This document shows, piece by piece, positions 1 through 11,470 of a stretch of 64,000 nt of DNA. The DNA is from Geopseudomonas aromaticivorans. Lineage in GTDB: Bacteria; Pseudomonadota; Gammaproteobacteria; Pseudomonadales; Pseudomonadaceae. A program made the translations under genes and the position numbers. Location: the NCBI RefSeq assembly GCF_019097855.1, contig NZ_JAHRGL010000030.1:124001-188000 (forward strand), in the 5' to 3' direction. The notes beneath the pieces were generated by a model that saw only the letters and a program-made list of their open reading frames with translations, ran no database searches and was not told the DNA's origin. The stretch's first letter is position 1; each line of letters opens with the position of its first letter.

Positions 1-135
1 GAAGAAGAACACCAGCAGGTTTTCCAGCAGCCAGTCCGAGCGGCTCAGCGGCCCGCTGGCCGCCCACAGCCAGACCAGCAGGAGCAGGACGACGATCAGC
101 CGCAGCTGGCTGCGCCTGCCAAGGGTAGGATGCAT
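1..135 (-). CDS. YjdF/DUF2238-like inner membrane protein, N-terminal part
   Basis: The first 45 codons of a minus-strand gene that continues past the left edge of the window. The ATG at 135 is preceded by a GGAGAG ribosome site about 7 bases upstream. The peptide begins MHPTLGRRSQLRL and then has one strongly hydrophobic segment (residues 13-27, IVVLLLLVWLWAASG), followed by the stretch LSRSDWLLENLLVFFF. A 'DWLLENLLVF' block right after the first membrane helix is, from memory, typical of the YjdF (DUF2238) family of multi-pass membrane proteins, whose function is unknown. The gene lies downstream of the P-type ATPase on the same strand with a 60-base gap, so the two may be co-transcribed. 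The family call rests on a short fragment. Confidence 0.6.
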   Translation of the reverse strand, partial: MHPTLGRRSQLRLIVVLLLLVWLWAASGPLSRSDWLLENLLVFFF

Positions 136-195
136 GGTGCGCTCTCCATTCGCCACATACAGCCGAGTGTAGCCCGGTCGGGCCGCTGGTCGGCG

Positions 196-2910
<2,715 letters not shown>

Positions 2911-3239
2911 GGTTCGGGGGCCGCCTGCCGCCGTCGAGGCAGCGATTGCGCGCGGGGGCCGGCACCGGCCAGCGCTTCCGGCAATCACCGGTCTGTTGCT
3001 TGGACCCAGCCGCGTGCGCACGAGCCGGAACGGCGGGCGGGGCCAATGGACTGCTTCAACCATAGGCCTTGGGCGGCGCTCTGCAAGTGTTGTGGTGCGC
3101 GAACGGGCAATGGGCTGCGCGAGTGCGCCGTCCAGCCGGACGAACAGATGATGCGCGGCATGCCCAAAGCGGTTTTCCTCGCTATGATGCCGACACCACG
3201 GCAGGACGGATGGTCCTGTTTCAGCCTCGGAGGCCCTGC
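2911..3239. other. Intergenic region between the divergent ATPase and pip genes
   Basis: This 329-base stretch holds no gene I can support. It must contain the ATPase promoter and leader (minus strand) and the pip promoter (plus strand). Near the right end, TATGAT at 3183-3188 is a good minus-10 for pip, although the matching minus-35 (TGCCCA) is weak. The open frames crossing it have atypical composition and resemble no family. Confidence 0.5.
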
Positions 3240-4211
3240 ATGCACAGCCTGTATCCAGAGATCAAACCCTACGCCCGCCACCAGCTGGCGGTGGACCATC
3301 CGCACGAGCTGTATGTCGACGAAAGCGGTACCCCGGACGGCCTGCCGGTGCTGTTCGTGCACGGCGGGCCGGGCGCCGGCTGCGACGAGGCCAGCCGCCG
3401 CTGGTTCGATCCGACCGTCTACCGCATCGTCACCTTCGACCAGCGCGGCTGCGGCCGCTCGACCCCGCATGCCAGCCTGGACCGCAACACCACCTGGGAC
3501 CTGGTGGCGGACATGGAGCGCATCCGCGAGCACCTGGGCATCGACAAGTGGGTGCTGTTCGGCGGCTCCTGGGGCTCGACCCTGTCGCTGGCCTACGCGC
3601 AGACCCATCCCGAGCGGGTCCATGCGCTGATCCTGCGCGGCATCTTTCTGTGCCGGCCGCAGGAGATCCAGTGGTTCTACCAGGAGGGCGCCAGCCGCCT
3701 GTTCCCCGACTACTGGGAGGATTACCTGGCGCCGATCCCGGCCGAGGAGCGCCACGACCTGGTCGACGCCTTCTACCGCCGCCTGGCCGGTCCGGACCAG
3801 ATCGCCCAGATGCACGCCGCCAAGGCCTGGTCGGTGTGGGAGGGGCGCACCGCGACCCTGCGCCCCAACGGCCAGCTGGTCGAGCGCTTCGCCGAGCCGA
3901 TGCGCGCGCTGTCGATCGCCCGCATCGAGTGCCACTACTTCATCAACAACGCCTTCCTCGAGGAAAACCAGCTGCTGCGCGACATGCACAAGATCGCCCA
4001 CATCCCCGGGGTGATCGTGCACGGTCGCTACGACGTGGTCTGTCCGCTGGACAACGCCTGGGCGCTGCACCAGGCCTGGCCGAACAGCGAGCTGTCGATC
4101 ATCCGCGACGCCGGCCACGCCGCCGGCGAACTGGGCATCACCGACGCGCTGGTGCGCGCCACCGGGCAGATCGCCCGCCAGCTGCTCGACCTGCCACAAG
4201 GCCACGCATGA
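3240..4211 (+). CDS. pip: Proline iminopeptidase
   Basis: A 323-residue cytoplasmic alpha/beta-hydrolase of peptidase family S33 that removes N-terminal proline from peptides. The oxyanion-hole motif HGGPG sits near residue 40, with DQRGCGRS just after it. The nucleophile elbow GGSWGS supplies the catalytic Ser. An Asp in HGRYDVVCP and a His in DAGHAAGE complete the triad. The ATG at 3240 follows a GGAGG site by about 6 bases and gives the normal family length; the open frame begins earlier, at 3069, without a ribosome site. Its TGA overlaps the ATG of dtd (ATGA), so the two are translationally coupled. Confidence 0.95.
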   Translation: MHSLYPEIKPYARHQLAVDHPHELYVDESGTPDGLPVLFVHGGPGAGCDEASRRWFDPTVYRIVTFDQRGCGRSTPHASLDRNTTWDLVADMERIREHLGIDKWVLFGGSWGSTLSLAYAQTHPERVHALILRGIFLCRPQEIQWFYQEGASRLFPDYWEDYLAPIPAEERHDLVDAFYRRLAGPDQIAQMHAAKAWSVWEGRTATLRPNGQLVERFAEPMRALSIARIECHYFINNAFLEENQLLRDMHKIAHIPGVIVHGRYDVVCPLDNAWALHQAWPNSELSIIRDAGHAAGELGITDALVRATGQIARQLLDLPQGHA

Positions 4212-4645
4212 AGGCGCTGCTGCAGCGGGTACGCGGCGCGCGGGTGGAGGTGGACGGCGAGGTGGTCGGCGCCATCGACCAGGGGCTGCTGGTGCTGGTC
4301 GGTGTCGAGCCGCAGGACAGCGAGGCCAGCGCCGACAAGCTGCTGCACCGCCTGCTCAACTACCGGGTGTTCAGCGACGAGGTCGGCAAGATGAACCTGT
4401 CGCTCAAGGACGTCGGCGGCGGCCTGCTGCTGGTCTCGCAGTTCACCCTCGCCGCCGATACCCAGAGCGGCCTGCGCCCCAGCTTCTCCACGGCGGCGCC
4501 GCCGGCGCAGGGCGCGGCGCTGTTCGACCACCTGCTGGCGCTGGCCCGCGCGCAGCACGCCCCGGTCGCCAGTGGGCGCTTCGGCGCGGACATGCAGGTG
4601 CACCTGGTCAACGACGAGCCGGTGACCTTCCTGCTGGAGGTGTGA
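4208..4645 (+). CDS. dtd: D-aminoacyl-tRNA deacylase with an altered Gly-cisPro motif
   Basis: A 145-residue homodimeric enzyme that hydrolyses D-amino acids wrongly attached to tRNA. Length and sequence match DTD throughout: SQFTLAADT (78-85) and [10 protein letters not shown] are intact. The C-terminal block reads [12 protein letters not shown]. Position 137, just before Pro138, is Gly in the DTDs I know (NDGPVTF), where the Gly-cisPro pair is inserted into the partner subunit's active site to exclude L-aminoacyl substrates. Here codon 137 is GAG (Glu) at 4616-4618, one base from GGG. This could be a real variant or a base error. The gene overlaps the pip stop by four bases and converges on rsmE. 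Confidence 0.94.
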   Translation: MKALLQRVRGARVEVDGEVVGAIDQGLLVLVGVEPQDSEASADKLLHRLLNYRVFSDEVGKMNLSLKDVGGGLLLVSQFTLAADTQSGLRPSFSTAAPPAQGAALFDHLLALARAQHAPVASGRFGADMQVHLVNDEPVTFLLEV

Positions 4646-4655
4646 GGGGGAGGGG

Positions 4656-4750
4656 CTGGTGGACAAGGCGGCGCCGTTGTCCACCCGACTGAGTTGGCGG
4701 CGTGGTGGTTGGCGTAGGGTAGAAAACTCGCGCCGCGATTTTCCACTACC
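4656..4750. repeat. Dispersed palindromic element, family B copy 1
   Basis: Two inverted repeats side by side between the convergent ends of dtd and rsmE. The first pairs GGTGGACAA (4658-4666) with TTGTCCACC (4677-4685). The second pairs GTAGAAAACTCGCG (4719-4732) with CGCGATTTTCCACTAC (4734-4749). Both modules recur at 39592-39682 in the opposite order, that is, inverted. This is REP/BIME-like repetitive DNA and could also end transcription of either gene. No separate T-tailed terminator is visible here. Confidence 0.75.
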
Positions 4751-4777
4751 GCGCCGGCCCGAGCGGCGGATGTTCGC

Positions 4778-5488
4778 TCAGAACAGCCGGGCGAGCAGGG
4801 CGGTTACCGCGGTTTCCACGCGCAGGATGCGCTCGCCGAGCTGCACCGGCTGCAGGCCGGCCTCGTGCAGCTTGTCCACCTCGTAGGGGATCCAGCCGCC
4901 TTCCGGGCCGATGGCCAGGGTCACCGCGCCATCCACCGCGCGCGGGCAGGTGGGGTAGGCGCCGGGATGGCCGACCAGGCCGATGCTGCCGGCGGCCAGT
5001 TGCGGCAGGCGGTCCTCGACGAACGGCTTGAAGCGTTTCTCGATAATGACCTCCGGCAGCACGGTGTCGCGCGCCTGTTCGAGGCCGAGGATCAGCTGTT
5101 CGCGGATGGCCTCGGGCGCAAGGAACGGCGTCTGCCAGAAACTCTTTTCCACCCGATAGCTGTTGAGCAGCACCAGACGCGGCACGCCCATGCTGGCCAC
5201 GGTCTGCAGCACGCGCTTGAGCATCTTCGGCCGCGGCAGGGCGAGCAGCAGGGTCAGCGGCAGCTTGGCCGGTGGCGCCTGCGCAATCGACAGTACCTCG
5301 AGCTCCGCCTCCTCGGCGGTCAGGCGCAGCAGGCGGCCTTCGCCCATCAGACCGCCGAGACGGCCGACGCGCAGGCTGTCGCCGGCGGCGGCGCGGTGCA
5401 CCTCGTGCAGGTGGGTGAGGCGCCGGCCGCGCAGCAGGGCGCGGCCTTCGGCGACGAAGTCGCCGTCCTCCAGCAGCAGCAGGTTCAT
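4778..5488 (-). CDS. rsmE: 16S rRNA (uracil1498-N3)-methyltransferase
   Basis: A 236-residue SPOUT-class enzyme that methylates N3 of U1498 in 16S rRNA. The sequence shows an N-terminal PUA-like RNA-binding domain (to about residue 70) followed by the knotted SAM-binding domain with AIGPEGGW and the C-terminal [11 protein letters not shown] motif, which is diagnostic of the family. The ATG at 5488 overlaps the tatC TGA (ATGA at 5485-5488), so rsmE is the last gene of the ubi-his-tat array and is translationally coupled to tatC. The much longer open frame upstream is only a shadow of tatC. Confidence 0.95.
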   Translation of the reverse strand: MNLLLLEDGDFVAEGRALLRGRRLTHLHEVHRAAAGDSLRVGRLGGLMGEGRLLRLTAEEAELEVLSIAQAPPAKLPLTLLLALPRPKMLKRVLQTVASMGVPRLVLLNSYRVEKSFWQTPFLAPEAIREQLILGLEQARDTVLPEVIIEKRFKPFVEDRLPQLAAGSIGLVGHPGAYPTCPRAVDGAVTLAIGPEGGWIPYEVDKLHEAGLQPVQLGERILRVETAVTALLARLF

Positions 5489-6300
5489 GCCTGCGGGGCC
5501 GGCGGCTGGTCGTCGGGATCGCGGCTGACTACGGCGCTGCTGTCGCTGGCTTCCCCGCTTTCTTCCGGCTGCGGGCGGCGCACCATGGCGCCGAAGAACA
5601 GGCCAACCTCGAACAGCAGCCACATCGGCACGGCCAGCAGGGTCTGCGAGAATATGTCCGGCGGGGTGAGGACCATGCCGACCACGAAGCAGCCGACGAT
5701 CACGTAGGGGCGGCTCTTCTTCAGGGTTTCCACTTCGACCAGGCCGATCCACAGGATCAGGAAGGTCGCCACCGGAATCTCGAAGGCCACGCCGAAGGCG
5801 AAGAACAGGGTGAGGACGAAGTCCAGGTACTCGTTGATGTCGGTCATCATCGCCACGCCTTCCGGCGTCACGCTGGCGAAGAAGTGGAACATCAGCGGGA
5901 ACACCAGGAAGTAGACGAAGGCCATCCCGGCATAGAACAGGAAGATGCTGGAGATCAGCAGCGGCACGGCGATGCGCTTTTCGTGCTTGTACAGCCCGGG
6001 GGCGATGAAACCCCAGATCTGGTGGAGGATCACCGGCACGCTGAGGAACAGCGCCACCCAGGCGGTGAGCTTGAACGGGGTGAGGAACGGCGAAGCCACC
6101 CCGGTGGCGATCATGGTCGCGCCCTCCGGCAGGTAGGCGCGCAGCGGCGCGGAGACCAGGGTGTAGATGTCCTGGGCGAAATAGAACAGCCCGGCGAAGA
6201 TCAGCAGCACCGCGATCACGCAGCGCAGCAGGCGACTGCGCAGCTCGGTGAGGTGGGCCACCAGGGGCATTTCCCCGTCGATTTGGGAGGGCTCGGTCAT
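5485..6300 (-). CDS. tatC: Sec-independent (Tat) translocase subunit TatC
   Basis: A 271-residue inner membrane protein with six predicted transmembrane helices; it recognises the twin-arginine signal peptide of folded export substrates. The N-terminal cytosolic stretch [14 protein letters not shown], the long periplasmic loop after helix 1, and blocks such as [15 protein letters not shown] are characteristic. Beyond the last helix there is a hydrophilic tail (about 30 residues) ending [10 protein letters not shown], which is unlikely to be structured. The start overlaps the tatB stop by four bases, and the end overlaps rsmE. Confidence 0.96.
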   Translation of the reverse strand: MTEPSQIDGEMPLVAHLTELRSRLLRCVIAVLLIFAGLFYFAQDIYTLVSAPLRAYLPEGATMIATGVASPFLTPFKLTAWVALFLSVPVILHQIWGFIAPGLYKHEKRIAVPLLISSIFLFYAGMAFVYFLVFPLMFHFFASVTPEGVAMMTDINEYLDFVLTLFFAFGVAFEIPVATFLILWIGLVEVETLKKSRPYVIVGCFVVGMVLTPPDIFSQTLLAVPMWLLFEVGLFFGAMVRRPQPEESGEASDSSAVVSRDPDDQPPAPQA

Positions 6301-6716
6301 GTCGGGCGCGGTGGCTCACTGGGCGCAGCCGGCGCGCTGGCAGGCTGGGCGGACGGGGGGGATTGGGCTGCGGCAGTGCTGTCGGGGGCGGCGCTCTGCG
6401 GCGTGCTGGCCGTCGGCGTGGCGGCGCTGCTGTCTGCCGCGCTGCCGGTGGTCGGCGCTGTCGCGGGCGCTGGCGGCTGCAGCGACTGCTTGAGCTCGCG
6501 CTCCATCTGCAGGATCTGCTCGTTGTGCAGCTGGCGGCGGATCTCGTCGGCGCCGATCTCGCGCTCGACCTCGGTCTTGATCGCGTTGAAGCTGCGCTTC
6601 AGGCGGCCGACCCACAGGCCGGCCGTGCGCGCGGCGGCCGGCAGGCGCTCGGGGCCGAACACCAGCAGGGCAACCAGACCGACCAGCAACAGCTCGGAAA
6701 AACCGATATCGAACAT
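6297..6716 (-). CDS. tatB: Sec-independent translocase subunit TatB
   Basis: A 139-residue single-pass protein that pairs with TatC to form the Tat substrate receptor. It starts [26 protein letters not shown], which contains the membrane helix, the hinge FGPERLP and then a basic amphipathic helix. The tail (from about residue 80) is a low-complexity Ala/Pro/Ser/Thr stretch, as is common in pseudomonad TatB. The glutamate in helix position 8 (FSELLL) separates TatB from TatA. It follows tatA by nine bases and overlaps tatC. Confidence 0.95.
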   Translation of the reverse strand: MFDIGFSELLLVGLVALLVFGPERLPAAARTAGLWVGRLKRSFNAIKTEVEREIGADEIRRQLHNEQILQMERELKQSLQPPAPATAPTTGSAADSSAATPTASTPQSAAPDSTAAAQSPPSAQPASAPAAPSEPPRPT

Positions 6717-6725
6717 GCGTCAGGC

Positions 6726-6977
6726 TCAGTCCTTGCGCACCGGGGTGTCGACCTTCTGGGCCTGGCCCTCGATGGTCTGCGGCTTATTCAGCGTGTCGGC
6801 GGACTGCGCCTGCTGCTGCTCGGCCGGTTTATCGCCTTCCTCGGTGTTCACCGCCTTGCGAAAGCCCTTGATCGCCTCGCCGACGTCGGCGCCGAGGGTC
6901 TTCAGGCGCTTGGTGCCGAACACCAGCACGACGACGACAAGAATGATCAGCCAGTGTTTCCAGTCGAAAATACCCAT
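6726..6977 (-). CDS. tatA: Sec-independent translocase subunit TatA
   Basis: An 83-residue protein that oligomerises to form the Tat passage across the inner membrane. It begins [20 protein letters not shown], followed by the hinge [10 protein letters not shown], an amphipathic helix ([15 protein letters not shown]) and a polar, disordered tail ending RKD. The ATG at 6977 is preceded by AAGGAGAA about 6 bases upstream, so the longer open frame to 7127 is not used. It lies 23 bases after the hisE stop on the same strand. Confidence 0.95.
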   Translation of the reverse strand: MGIFDWKHWLIILVVVVLVFGTKRLKTLGADVGEAIKGFRKAVNTEEGDKPAEQQQAQSADTLNKPQTIEGQAQKVDTPVRKD

Positions 6978-7000
6978 GAAATTCTCCTTGCGCTGAATGG

Positions 7001-7351
7001 TTAGGCGGACGGTTGACGGGCGGCCTTCTCGGCGTGCCCGGAGAGGCCGAAGCGGCGGTCCAGTTCGTCGAGCACCGCCTGCGGGTGCTGGCCGAGGGCG
7101 GCGAGCATGACCAGGGAGTGGAACCACAGGTCGGCGGTTTCGTAGATCAGGTCGCTGCAGTCGCCGCTGACCGCGGCGTCCTTGGCGGCGAGGATGGTTT
7201 CCACCGACTCCTCGCCGACCTTTTCGAGAATCTTGTTGAGGCCCTTGTGGTACAGGCTGGCCACGTAGGAGCTGTCCGGCGTGGCGCCCTTGCGGGACTC
7301 AAGCACCTCGGCCAGGCGGGCGAGGGTGTCGTTGCTGCTGTGCTCACTCAT
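7001..7351 (-). CDS. hisE: Phosphoribosyl-ATP pyrophosphatase
   Basis: A 116-residue all-helical enzyme of the MazG-like superfamily that catalyses the second step of histidine synthesis, PR-ATP to PR-AMP plus pyrophosphate. The core [25 protein letters not shown] provides the acidic Mg-binding residues, followed by [17 protein letters not shown]. The ATG at 7351 (MSEHSSND) was chosen over the longer frame because of family length and because it overlaps the end of hisI by eight bases, implying coupling. HisE and HisI are separate proteins here, unlike the fused HisIE of enterobacteria. Confidence 0.95.
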   Translation of the reverse strand: MSEHSSNDTLARLAEVLESRKGATPDSSYVASLYHKGLNKILEKVGEESVETILAAKDAAVSGDCSDLIYETADLWFHSLVMLAALGQHPQAVLDELDRRFGLSGHAEKAARQPSA

Positions 7352-7748
7352 GGCGGTGCTCCTTGTGCTCGTAGATGGCGTGGGGATCCTTGAGGACCGC
7401 GTCGACGGTCTGCCAGGCGCCGTTTTCATATACGCGGTAGAAGCAGCTCTCGCGCCCGGTGTGGCAGGCGATGCCGCCGAGCTGCTCGACCTGCAGGACC
7501 AGCACGTCGGCGTCGCAGTCCAGGCGCAGTTCGTGGAGCTTCTGCACGTGGCCCGATTCCTCGCCCTTGCGCCACAGCTTGCCGCGCGAGCGCGACCAGT
7601 AGATGGCGCGGCCCTCGTCGACGGTGAGCTGCAGGGATTCGCGGTTCATCCAGGCCATCATCAGGATGCGCCCGCTCTTGTGGTCCTGGGCAATCGCCGG
7701 GACCAGGCCGTCGGCGTTCCAGTGAATTTCGTCCAGCCAGTTGCTCAT
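7344..7748 (-). CDS. hisI: Phosphoribosyl-AMP cyclohydrolase
   Basis: A 134-residue Zn-dependent enzyme for the third step of histidine synthesis, opening the adenine ring of PR-AMP. Visible signatures are [10 protein letters not shown] near residue 28, [20 protein letters not shown] in the middle, and the metal-ligand block [12 protein letters not shown]...[11 protein letters not shown], whose cysteines bind Zn. It starts at the ATG at 7748 ([11 protein letters not shown]), 76 bases after the ubiB stop. The stretch between them shows no separate promoter that I can defend. Confidence 0.96.
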   Translation of the reverse strand: MSNWLDEIHWNADGLVPAIAQDHKSGRILMMAWMNRESLQLTVDEGRAIYWSRSRGKLWRKGEESGHVQKLHELRLDCDADVLVLQVEQLGGIACHTGRESCFYRVYENGAWQTVDAVLKDPHAIYEHKEHRHE

Positions 7749-7824
7749 CGGTTGTTCGCTTGTCCGGGGCGCGCTCGGCGCCGGTTCACAATCGGGTCAG
7801 TTTGCCAGCAGTGGTGCGCGCTGG

Positions 7825-9405
7825 CTATCGGCGCAGGATCAGGTACAGGCCGCCGGCGAGCATGCTCCAGGCCGGCCAGGTCTCGGCAGTCAGCGCCAGG
7901 CCGCTGCTGGCGGCGCCGAGCAGCAGCACGGCGCCGAGCAGGCGCGCCAGCCAGCGCTCGCCGGTGGCGGGGGCCGGGGGCGTGCCGTGGCCGAGGCGCT
8001 CCAGCGCCGCGCCGGCCTTCTTGGCCAGCTGCGGCACCTGCTCGGCCTGGCTCTGCAGGTTGCGCAGCAGGCGCAGCGGGCTCATGCGCTCGCGCATCCA
8101 GCGCTCGAGGAACGGTTTGGCGGTGCTCCACAGGTCCAGCTCGGGGTACAGCTGGCGGCCGAGGCCCTCGATGTTGAGCAGGGTCTTCTGCAGCAGCACC
8201 AGCTGCGGCTGCACCTGCATGTTGAAGCGCCGCGCGGTCTGGAACAGGCGCAGCAGCACCTGGCCGAAGGAAATGTCCTTCAGCGGCTTCTCGAAGATCG
8301 GCTCGCAGACGGTGCGGATCGCCGCCTCGAAGTCGTTGACTTGGGTGTCGGCGGGCACCCAGCCGGAGTCGATGTGCAGCTGCGCCACCTTGCGGTAGTC
8401 GCGCTTGAAGAAGGCCAGCAGGTTACGCGCCAGGTAGTCTTGGTCCTCGGCGGTGAGGCTGCCGATGATGCCGCAGTCGATGGCGATGTACTGCGGGTCG
8501 TGCGGCGTGCGGGTGCTGACGAAGATGTTGCCGGGGTGCATGTCGGCGTGGAAGAAGCTGTCGCGGAACACCTGGGTGAAGAAGATCTCCACGCCGCGCT
8601 CGGCGAGCTTCTTCATGTCGGTGTGCTGGTCGTGCAGGGCGTTCAGGTCGGTGACCGGCACGCCGTAGATGCGCTCCATCACCAGCACCTTGGGGCGGCA
8701 CCAGTCCCAGTACACCTGCGGCACGTAGAGCAGCTTGGAGTCTTCGAAGTTGCGCCGCAGCTGGCTGCCGTTGGCCGCCTCGCGCAGCAGGTCGAGCTCG
8801 TCGAAGATGGTGCCCTCGTAGTCGCTGACCACCTCCACCGGGCGCAGGCGGCGGGCGTCGGCCGAGGCGCGCTCGGCCAGCTTGGCGAGCACGAACAGCC
8901 AGGCCATGTCCTGGCGGATCACCGGCTCGAGGCCCGGGCGCACCACCTTGACCACCACGTCCTCGCCGGTGCGCAGCTGGGCGGCGTGCACCTGGGCCAC
9001 CGAGGCGGAAGCCAGCGGCTGGCGCTCGAAACGGCTGAACACCTGGTCGATGCTGGCGCCGAGCTGCTGCTCGATCAGCGCCACCGCCTGCTCGGGCGGG
9101 AACGGCGGCACCTGGTCCTGCAGGCGCGCCAGCTCGTCGGCGATGTCGGCCGGGAGCAGGTCGCGGCGGGTGGACAGCAGCTGGCCGAACTTGATGAACA
9201 CCGGGCCGAGGTCTTCCAGGCTGCGGCGCAGGCGCTCGCCGCGCGACATCGCCAGCGGCGTGCGCGGCAGCCAGCGCCAGGGCATGGCGCGCAGCAGGCC
9301 GCGCAGCCACCAGGGCAGCGGCAGGTCGAGCAGCAGCTCGTCGAGCTGGTAACGGACAGCGGTGCGCTGGATACGGATCAGGCGGCGCAGGGCGAGCAGC
9401 TTCAT
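7825..9405 (-). CDS. ubiB: Ubiquinone biosynthesis protein UbiB
   Basis: A 526-residue atypical kinase-like ATPase of the ABC1/ADCK family, needed for coenzyme Q synthesis. The family-specific KxGQ motif is in [11 protein letters not shown], the catalytic loop reads ADMHPGN, and the metal-binding motif is AIDCGIIG. Two hydrophobic segments at the C-terminus ([19 protein letters not shown] and a last [14 protein letters not shown]) anchor it in the inner membrane. I chose the internal Met at 9405 (MKLLALRRL), four bases after the ubiJ stop; the upstream 11-residue extension would overlap ubiJ and is not family-like. Confidence 0.95.
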   Translation of the reverse strand: MKLLALRRLIRIQRTAVRYQLDELLLDLPLPWWLRGLLRAMPWRWLPRTPLAMSRGERLRRSLEDLGPVFIKFGQLLSTRRDLLPADIADELARLQDQVPPFPPEQAVALIEQQLGASIDQVFSRFERQPLASASVAQVHAAQLRTGEDVVVKVVRPGLEPVIRQDMAWLFVLAKLAERASADARRLRPVEVVSDYEGTIFDELDLLREAANGSQLRRNFEDSKLLYVPQVYWDWCRPKVLVMERIYGVPVTDLNALHDQHTDMKKLAERGVEIFFTQVFRDSFFHADMHPGNIFVSTRTPHDPQYIAIDCGIIGSLTAEDQDYLARNLLAFFKRDYRKVAQLHIDSGWVPADTQVNDFEAAIRTVCEPIFEKPLKDISFGQVLLRLFQTARRFNMQVQPQLVLLQKTLLNIEGLGRQLYPELDLWSTAKPFLERWMRERMSPLRLLRNLQSQAEQVPQLAKKAGAALERLGHGTPPAPATGERWLARLLGAVLLLGAASSGLALTAETWPAWSMLAGGLYLILRR

Positions 9406-9409
9406 GCGG

Positions 9410-10027
9410 TCAGTCGATTTCCGGAAGGCGGCGGGCAAGGCGCTCGCTGCGCGCCTCGAGACGGTCGAGGGCGAGCTTGAGGTGGTCCAGTTCGGCGAAG
9501 CGCGCTTCGGCCTCGCGGCGGCCGAGCAGTGCGCGCGACTCCTCGGCCAGCCAGTCGGCCAGATTCAGGCGCAGGCTGGCCAGGCTGTCGCGGCCCCAGG
9601 CGCCGGCGCCGTGCAGCGGGCGGGCCACGGCGACGGCGCCGAGCGGACCGAGCCAGTCGGCCAGCGCGCCTTCCCAGTCCAGTTCGAGATCCTGGAGGAT
9701 CGCCGCCAGATCGAGCAGGCAGGTGCTGTGGCCGTCCAGCTCGACGTCGGGGGCGTGCAGCACGGCGGTCTTGTCGCGACGCATGGCCAGTTGCAGCAGG
9801 CGGCTGGCCGGCGCGCGCAGGGTGCAGTCGGCCGGCGCGGCCCAGTGGCCGGCCAGGCGCAGGCCGTCGGCTCCGGGCAGCAGGTACAGGCGCAGCTTGG
9901 GTGCCGTGCAGTCGACGGCGATCACCCGGCCTTGCAGCGCAGCCAGGCGCGGGCCGGCGGTGGCGTCCAGCGCCAGCACCCGGTTGAGGCCGGCCTCGAC
10001 GCCGGCGAGCAGCGCGAGCGGCAGCAT
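9410..10027 (-). CDS. ubiJ: Ubiquinone biosynthesis accessory factor UbiJ (SCP2 domain)
   Basis: A 205-residue cytoplasmic protein with an N-terminal SCP2-like lipid-binding domain (about residues 15-110) and a C-terminal helical/coiled-coil region ([27 protein letters not shown] and on). In the Ubi complex UbiJ binds polyprenyl intermediates and is the partner of UbiK. Identity is supported more by position between ubiE and ubiB than by sharp motifs. Its ATG overlaps the ubiE stop by one base (TGATG). Confidence 0.9.
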   Translation of the reverse strand: MLPLALLAGVEAGLNRVLALDATAGPRLAALQGRVIAVDCTAPKLRLYLLPGADGLRLAGHWAAPADCTLRAPASRLLQLAMRRDKTAVLHAPDVELDGHSTCLLDLAAILQDLELDWEGALADWLGPLGAVAVARPLHGAGAWGRDSLASLRLNLADWLAEESRALLGRREAEARFAELDHLKLALDRLEARSERLARRLPEID

Positions 10028-10797
10028 CAGGGCTTGATGCCGCGGTGCAGGGCGACGATGCCGCCGGTCATGTTGTGGTAGGTGACCAGGTCGAAGCCGG
10101 CGTCGACCATCATGCCCTTGAGGGTTTCCTGGTCGGGGTGCATGCGGATCGACTCCGCCAGGTAGCGGTAGCTTTCGGCGTCGTTGGTGATCAGCTTGCC
10201 GGCCAGCGGCATGAAAGCGAACGAGTAGGCGTCGTAGGCCTTGCCCAGCAGGCTGCTGGACGGCTTGGAGAATTCCAGCACCAGCAGGCGGCCGCCGGGC
10301 TTGAGCACGCGCAGCATGGAGCGCAGGGCGTCTTCCTTGTGGGTGACGTTGCGCAGGCCGAAGGCGATGGTGACCACGTCGAAGTGGTTATCGGGGAACG
10401 GCAGCTTCTCGGCATCGGCCTGGACGAACTTGACGTTGCCGGCCACGCCCTTGTCGAGCAGGCGGTCGCGGCCGACCTTGAGCATCGAGGCGTTGATGTC
10501 GGCCAGCACCACCTCGCCGGTCGGGCCGACCAGGCGCGAGAACTGGCGAGCCAGGTCGCCGGTGCCGCCGGCGATGTCCAGCACGCGGTTGCCCGGGCGC
10601 ACGCCGGACAGCTCGATGGTGAAGCGCTTCCACAGGCGGTGCATGCCGCCGGAGAGCACGTCGTTCATCAGGTCGTACTTGGCGGCCACCGAGTGGAACA
10701 CCTCGGCGACCTTCTGCGCCTTCTGGCTTTCCGGCACGCTCTGGTAACCGAAGTGGGTGGAGGGCTCGGCGGAGTCGGGCTTGCGCGGATCGCTCAT
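10027..10797 (-). CDS. ubiE: Ubiquinone/menaquinone C-methyltransferase UbiE
   Basis: A 256-residue class I SAM methyltransferase acting on the quinone ring carbon. Family signatures are [17 protein letters not shown] near the N-terminus, [17 protein letters not shown], the SAM-binding loop [11 protein letters not shown], and [10 protein letters not shown]. The ATG at 10797 follows an AGGTGA site. This is the first gene of a head-to-tail array (ubiE-ubiJ-ubiB-hisI-hisE-tatA-tatB-tatC-rsmE) with spacings mostly below 25 bases, so a promoter just upstream probably drives much of it. Confidence 0.97.
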   Translation of the reverse strand: MSDPRKPDSAEPSTHFGYQSVPESQKAQKVAEVFHSVAAKYDLMNDVLSGGMHRLWKRFTIELSGVRPGNRVLDIAGGTGDLARQFSRLVGPTGEVVLADINASMLKVGRDRLLDKGVAGNVKFVQADAEKLPFPDNHFDVVTIAFGLRNVTHKEDALRSMLRVLKPGGRLLVLEFSKPSSSLLGKAYDAYSFAFMPLAGKLITNDAESYRYLAESIRMHPDQETLKGMMVDAGFDLVTYHNMTGGIVALHRGIKP

Positions 10798-10827
10798 GTC
10801 GCAGTCACCTGGAAAAATGTGGTGGCC

Positions 10828-10857
10828 ATTCTAATCCCCGGCGCCGGGCTTTGTCTT
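10828..10857 (-). promoter_or_regulatory. Candidate sigma70 promoter of ubiE
   Basis: On the minus strand AAGACA (10852-10857) is separated by 18 bases from TAGAAT (10828-10833), about 30 bases before the ubiE ATG. The minus-10 is good and the minus-35 fair. The spacer is a GC-rich palindrome. Confidence 0.45.
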
Positions 10858-10892
10858 GGCACGGGATGGGGCGCCGACATCGCATCTCGGCG

Positions 10893-10958
10893 CGTAGGGT
10901 GCGCCGTGCGCACCATCAGGCTGCGAGCCACCGATTGGTGCGCATGGCGCACCCTACG
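10893..10958. repeat. Dispersed palindromic element, family A copy 1
   Basis: Inverted repeat with arms 10893-10915 (CGTAGGGTGCGCCGTGCGCA...) and 10936-10958, one mismatch, separated by a 20-base loop. It sits between the DUF971 gene and ubiE, both on the minus strand. The same 22-base arm recurs at 11371, 43733 and 44292. Confidence 0.85.
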
Positions 10959-10974
10959 GTTGGCGAGCCGAGTC

Positions 10975-11346
10975 TCAGAGCATCAGCTTGACCACCGACT
11001 CGTCGGGATCGCGCGACTTGCCGGCGGCGGCCAGCTCGGCGAGGTAGTCGGCCCACAGCTGCTCCTGGCGGGTGGCCAGCTCGTACAGGTAGTCCCAGGT
11101 GAACAGGCCGCTGTCGTGGCCGTCGTCGAACACCAGCTTGAGGGCGTACTGCCCGGCTGGCTCGGCGCCCTTGAAGCCGACGTTCTGCTTGCCGTATTGC
11201 AGCACGGGGTGGCCGTGGCCCTGCACCTCGGCCGAGGGCGAGTGCACGCGGAGGAATTCGGCGCTCAGGCTGTACTGCTGGTCGCCGAAGTGCAGCTCGA
11301 GGGTCTTCGACGCCTTGTGCAGCTTGATGGCGGTGGGGATGTGCAT
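10975..11346 (-). CDS. DUF971 domain protein (gamma-butyrobetaine hydroxylase N-terminal-like)
   Basis: A 123-residue protein that consists of a single DUF971 domain, the small beta-rich domain also found at the N-terminus of gamma-butyrobetaine hydroxylases. It begins MHIPTAIKLHKASKTLEL; the segments YSLSAEFLRVHSPSAE and DSGLFTWDYLYELA are typical. The function of the stand-alone protein is not known. It lies downstream of hslU on the same strand, flanked on both sides by family A palindromes. In P. aeruginosa, from memory, the homologue lies between hslU and the pha genes. The ribosome site is weak; the longer frame to 11391 runs into a repeat. Confidence 0.88.
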   Translation of the reverse strand: MHIPTAIKLHKASKTLELHFGDQQYSLSAEFLRVHSPSAEVQGHGHPVLQYGKQNVGFKGAEPAGQYALKLVFDDGHDSGLFTWDYLYELATRQEQLWADYLAELAAAGKSRDPDESVVKLML

Positions 11347-11370
11347 CGGAGCAGGTCTCTGCGGGGTGGT

Positions 11371-11426
11371 CGTAGGGTGCGCCATGCGCACCGCGGCACG
11401 GCATGGTGCGCATGGCGCACCCTACG
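11371..11426. repeat. Dispersed palindromic element, family A copy 2
   Basis: A perfect 22-base inverted repeat: CGTAGGGTGCGCCATGCGCACC at 11371-11392 pairs with 11405-11426, loop 12 bases. It lies between the hslU stop and the DUF971 start. The hairpin could attenuate transcription, but no T-run follows on either strand. Confidence 0.9.
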
Positions 11427-11470
11427 CCGAGCGGTGGGCACGCGCGCAGCGTTGCCCACCCGGTGTCGGC

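Noticed and set aside
2911-3063. A 51-residue N-terminal extension of the ATPase
   Set aside because: It is Arg/Pro-rich, upstream of the normal N-terminal domain, and has no ribosome site.
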